In this document: piece after piece, positions 60,364-64,000 of the stretch | Position numbering within the stretch: the first letter of the stretch is position 1 | Layout: each line of letters starts with the position of its first letter | Source of the DNA: Acanthaster planci | Lineage: Eukaryota; Echinodermata; Asteroidea; Valvatida; Acanthasteridae | NCBI RefSeq assembly: GCF_001949145.1 | Contig: NW_019091364.1 | Span: 505,913-569,912, forward strand | Direction of reading: 5' to 3' | DNA length: 64,000 bases | Made by a program: the position numbers and the translations under genes | Notes under the pieces: model-generated | What the model was told of the DNA's origin: nothing | The model's database searches: none | What the model saw: only the letters and a program-made list of their open reading frames with translations

Positions 60364-61476
60364 ATGGCTTTCGTTGTGGAACCCATTGAGTTAAACTGGA
60401 AAACCATCCTTCGTATCATCTTTGCCACCGTTGGTATCGTTGGTAACGCCGTCGTCGTTACCGTCTACGCACGCAAGCGAGGAGTAACTGGCCGACGCAC
60501 CGGCCGGCGTCTTCCGCGCAGCGCTACCGACACCTTCATCTTAAACCTTGCCTGCGCCGATCTGCTCACATCAATTAACATCATCCCTCGACCTTATCTC
60601 AGCCGAGTGGAGAACAATGCACTTGGTCATACTTACTGTCGGCTTATCAACTCGGATTTCTTCCTGTGGACTTCCATCGTGGCATCAATCTTTACTCTTA
60701 CCTTCGTCTCAGTTGAGCGCTTCCTCGCTATCGTCTACCCTCTGAAATACCGAAGGCTCTTCTCCGGTAACCGAGCTCGCACCATCTCGCTCGGTATATG
60801 GCTATTGTCTTTAACACTGAACACTTTCAATATTTACTGTGTGAGCATTGATCCTGTGGCTCTCACATGCATTTCAGCCTACCCGTCAGCGAGCTTCCAG
60901 AAGTTCGTGGGTGCTGGTCTCTTTATTGCCGAATTCTTCATTCCAATGATTGTTATGATCGTGGCCCACGTGTTAGCCATACGAGCGTTACGAGCGCACG
61001 CTCGGACACTTCTCTCTCGGAACGAATCGCCCAACAGTCCCGCTTATTCTTTGCTGCACACGCGGCGCAAGGTCATCGAGATGTTGCTGGCTGTCGTAGT
61101 CACCTTCATTCTGTGTTGGTCCGGAGATCAGGTCTTGTTCCTGGCCTACAACCTTGGTACAACCGACCCGGATTACTTATCTAGCGACATCTACCAGGCA
61201 TTCTTCCTTGTAGCCTTCGTCAACTCCTGCGCCAATCCAATCATCTACACCTTCAAAAACCAGAAGTTCAGGCTGGCGGTCAAGGGGCTAATTATTTGCA
61301 GAGATCGTCCATCGAACCGAGTTAGCGATGTGTCGACCTTGACGGTTGGTGTCGAAAATGGACTGTCACAGATTACCCTGATCAATGCCCTGTTTCTAAC
61401 CACGCGTGGAAGCTATCCCGAACCTCAAGTGAAGAATGCAAACCCTGCCATTTCTCATCCCGTACATCTTCTGTGA
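60364..61476 (+). CDS. intronless rhodopsin-family (class A) GPCR with altered TM6 motif
   Basis: A single open frame of 370 residues from an ATG in ACCATGG context. It is a paralogue of the receptor at 48214, for example SPAYSLLHTRRKVIEMLLAV versus SPAYSLLEARRKVIETLLIV. Landmarks: GN in TM1 (N28), LACAD in TM2 (D66), C92 paired with C169, ERF at 118-120, P194 in TM5, NPIIY at 291-295. TM6 reads CWSG (251-254), so the near-universal proline of CWxP is missing. The first cytoplasmic loop is enlarged and arginine-rich (RKRGVTGRRTGRRLPR, about 38-52). The N-terminus is very short and has no glycosylation site, unless an upstream exon is added. A SINE begins about 30 bases after the stop. Orphan receptor; ligand unknown. 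Confidence 0.94.
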   Translation: MAFVVEPIELNWKTILRIIFATVGIVGNAVVVTVYARKRGVTGRRTGRRLPRSATDTFILNLACADLLTSINIIPRPYLSRVENNALGHTYCRLINSDFFLWTSIVASIFTLTFVSVERFLAIVYPLKYRRLFSGNRARTISLGIWLLSLTLNTFNIYCVSIDPVALTCISAYPSASFQKFVGAGLFIAEFFIPMIVMIVAHVLAIRALRAHARTLLSRNESPNSPAYSLLHTRRKVIEMLLAVVVTFILCWSGDQVLFLAYNLGTTDPDYLSSDIYQAFFLVAFVNSCANPIIYTFKNQKFRLAVKGLIICRDRPSNRVSDVSTLTVGVENGLSQITLINALFLTTRGSYPEPQVKNANPAISHPVHLL

Positions 61477-61504
61477 CTCCTTTGACAACGTCTACGAATT
61501 CGAG

Positions 61505-61866
61505 CACCTATTACTTCCACCTCTGTGGTCCCGGGTTCGATTCCCAGCCCGGCCCACATGTGGATTGGGTTTTCAGTTCCTACCTGACTCTGTGGGTTTT
61601 ACCCCGAATATTCCTCTGGGGTTTTCCTTCCTCTAAAACTGTAACTGCTTCTTACTGTCTCCTCTTTACTGATGTTGGTGAATGTGGGTCGTTTGGCTGC
61701 TGCCTGAAGCGCCCTTGTATGCCATCGGCTCAACCATGTTTAAATGTATTCATTGTTCCACGCTTAATGTCTTCATTGTACATCGCATTTGAACATATCC
61801 ATATGAAATTTGCTCTTTATAAATGAATAAATTACTATTATTAAATTATTATTATTATTATTATTA
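61505..61866 (+). mobile_element. tRNA-derived SINE, probably 5' truncated
   Basis: A B-box-like GGTTCGATTCC (61530-61540) lies in a tRNA-like T arm. It is followed by a body containing TGGGTTTTACCCCGAATATTC and TCTGGGGTTTTCCTTCC, a pattern seen in invertebrate SINE bodies. The 3' end has AATAAA at 61826 and a (TTA)n tail at 61832-61866. No clear A box is present, so the head is probably incomplete. It is inserted right after the GPCR stop codon. Confidence 0.72.
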
Positions 61867-63745
61867 TACAAGTATTGCTGTACCGCTATAATTATCACTG
61901 CATCCGAATGAACGTTGACAAATATTCTACTCTTACCTCTCAGAAACGTTTTGTGTGGTATGTTCATACAATGAAATACTTGCGTATTCCCTCCCATGTA
62001 GCATCAAAGACATCCGTAATACTTCATTGGACTTTTCTTGAATGACTCTCTGCATCGAGTTGTAAACGTTCGTTAAATGTCTGGCTCCTGAGCAGCCATA
62101 CATAGATTTGGACTACCATATACGCATGAAATAGGATACATGTATGTGGACATTTGGAACAAAACAGAATAAAAGTAAACTTCCTACGGTTATCTGTGGT
62201 GCATGTCGGAATTCTGTACATCTGAAAAGACTAGCTACAGAATTGACAGAACGAACGTTTTGGCTCGTGTGTCAGAAGTGAAGTTAATATGGATACTTCC
62301 TACTATGGTATCATTCATTTCCAACAAGTTCAAAACACTTAATCATCAACAAGCTGTGTTTGCGCAAAGGAAAGAGTCAGCTGTTTTCTTTAGATCAACA
62401 TTGATCAATCCCTGGTTCACGTTATAGTGGTTCCCTTTCCCGTCGATGTTTGGAAGGGACTTTGGTTTATTGGGAACAGCGTGATGAATGCAAACGTCTT
62501 TTGAGAACGAGGGTGACAGATTACGATTACGCTCGAGGTGTTCACGGTGCATTGGAGACTTAAACGTTAGTCTCCATAGCAACACAGAAATGCGCAGCAT
62601 ACAATTATTCACAAATGTTTAATTATTCACAAATTTGGATTTTCATTCTATTTCATCGGATAATTAATCATTACTCTATAAAAACCTCTTATCATTTCCA
62701 CTTCAGTTCTCCTCTGTACTTTGAAAGAGATTGCCGGTAATTTTCCTACGCTTAGTTAACTGTAGATGAAACGTTAACCAGAAATATGACATAGTTTTTA
62801 ATAATAGAATGTTATAAGCTAATTAATAAATACAATAGCATAAAAATAACTTAAGTGATGAATACAACCTTAGCATTATCTCACTGACAAAATATCAGTA
62901 CAATTCCTCCGAAATGGGATGTGATTGTGGTTGTCAGTGATGAAGTTATCATGTAATTGCACATGATGACGTTCTGACGCCACCTTTTAATGCATTAGGG
63001 TTTTCTTTCATTGATGTCTATCTAGTGAGGGCATATATAGCTTTGTGATACATTAGCTCTAACTATAAATTCAATGTTCTCCCCGTCGGTTAAGGCAAGC
63101 AGTTCAGTTCCTAAATTCAAACCTCACGAAACCGACAGGATAATAGTGACAAAAGAAGAAGTGGTTGGTAGAAACGAAGGATAAGGATACGGTTTTGATC
63201 GGGATCGGTATAGTATTGGCCGCTCTCATGGTTGCTGTTTTTCCACATTATTTCGGCAGCATTGGGCAGTCGCCTCTGTTCACGCTCGTCTTTAATTATT
63301 CCATCATGACGCTTCATTTAGATGTCTCGACAATCAGATATTTCATCATCTCATCTCATCTCATTTTTTTCAAAACAAAGCATCATGTGCACAATTAATA
63401 TTTGACATTACCAAACATAAGGAGAGGCGAATATACGCCACGCCTTTGACATTGCTGTGATCACATTATTTAGTGATTGTTAGGTTGGATAGCACTCTCT
63501 TAAACTCACATAAATGAATAAACCGCTAAATGAAAATAAATCACGTAGGAAAATCTCCCACCCGGCTTTTTAAAGTTTAAAGCCGTTTAGAAGGTATTGC
63601 TTGAACAGACCATACACCATATCGTTATTTGAAGAAAGAAACGACATCTCTTATGTTTGTTGACCCTACGCCTTCAAGGAAAGTCATTCCGAACGATCTG
63701 TGCAATTTGCTTTTCAAGTGATAAATAGTTTTTCGATACGGGCGT
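61867..63745. other. non-coding right flank
   Basis: A+T-rich. It holds a short CATCT repeat near 63343-63363. A 36-codon ORF at 63073 and a hydrophobic segment in another frame near 63190-63240 cannot be joined without an unsupported frameshift. No gene assigned. Confidence 0.45.
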
Positions 63746-63899
63746 TTCACAATAGTGCGCCTCCAAGAGTTTGCAACGCGTTGAATAATCACAGCGAAAT
63801 CTGTCGACCCGATGCGTGTTTGGAAAGGGTCAACAGATTTCACGCCTTGTGATTGGTCAACACGTTACCGTCAACTCTTGGAGGTGCACTATTGTGAAT
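63746..63899. mobile_element. foldback MITE with about 70-base inverted arms
   Basis: The left arm begins TTCACAATAGTGCGCCTCCA; the right arm, read on the minus strand, begins TTCACAATAGTGCACCTCCA. Both continue with AAGAGTT, a GTTGA.CAATCAC-like block and AAATCTGT(C/T)GACCC. Almost the whole element can fold into a single hairpin. No ORF. Confidence 0.82.
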
Positions 63900-64000
63900 T
63901 AACTGTGAAAGGAACCAATTCCACCCTTCACGAATAAAATATCCATCTTGAGCTGACAGGGATCCAGTGACAACGCCAATCAAACAAAACGACTTTGATA

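Noticed and set aside
63073-63398. Small ORF plus hydrophobic segment resembling a membrane protein
   Set aside because: The two parts are in different frames with stops between them and no splice sites that would join them.
1-64000. CRISPR arrays, operons, riboswitches or other prokaryotic systems
   Set aside because: No regularly spaced repeats or prokaryotic gene organisation; the splice structure and tRNA types are eukaryotic.

Overview
The window looks like nuclear DNA of a marine invertebrate deuterostome. I favour an ambulacrarian such as an echinoderm or hemichordate, but a cephalochordate is possible and the sequence alone does not decide it. Reasons: genes split by GT-AG introns; a cluster of secreted fibrinogen-domain genes; an LDLa-bearing DEG/ENaC channel; intronless rhodopsin-type receptors; nuclear-type tRNAs; and many short foldback (MITE-like) repeats, one SINE and one dead LINE. 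No operons, phage or bacterial features are seen. All gene models are mine, built by joining frame-compatible exons at GT-AG sites.

Layout. (1) About 130-5,560, plus strand: the 3' part of a DEG/ENaC sodium-channel gene. Three LDL-receptor class A repeats precede the channel ectodomain; the first transmembrane segment lies left of the window. (2) 7,083-10,134 and 11,735-16,127, plus strand: two tandem paralogues (316 and 314 residues) with a signal peptide, two copies of a transcobalamin/intrinsic-factor C-terminal-like (DUF4430) module, and a GPI-anchor-like tail. Intron phases repeat as 1-2-1/1-2-1, so the second module arose by duplication of a three-exon unit. This is the most novel gene system here. 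(3) 17,657-36,291: four secreted fibrinogen-related genes (three minus strand, one plus) with the same four-exon plan and intron phases 1-0-1. The fourth has a long charged tail. Their introns hold a LINE relic, a MITE, a tRNA-Phe gene with a degenerate copy, and a duplicated cluster of tRNA-Leu genes and pseudogenes. (4) 36.3-48.2 kb: a gene-poor stretch with MITEs and one possible orphan signal-peptide exon. (5) 48,214-49,269 (minus) and 60,364-61,476 (plus): two paralogous intronless class A GPCRs, about 11 kb apart in a head-to-head arrangement. The second has lost the proline of the TM6 CWxP motif and is followed directly by a SINE that carries the nearest AATAAA. (6) 61.9-64 kb: non-coding, ending in a large foldback repeat.

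The genes do not form one pathway. They are mostly cell-surface or secreted products (channel, GPI proteins, lectin-like FReDs, receptors), arranged as local duplications.
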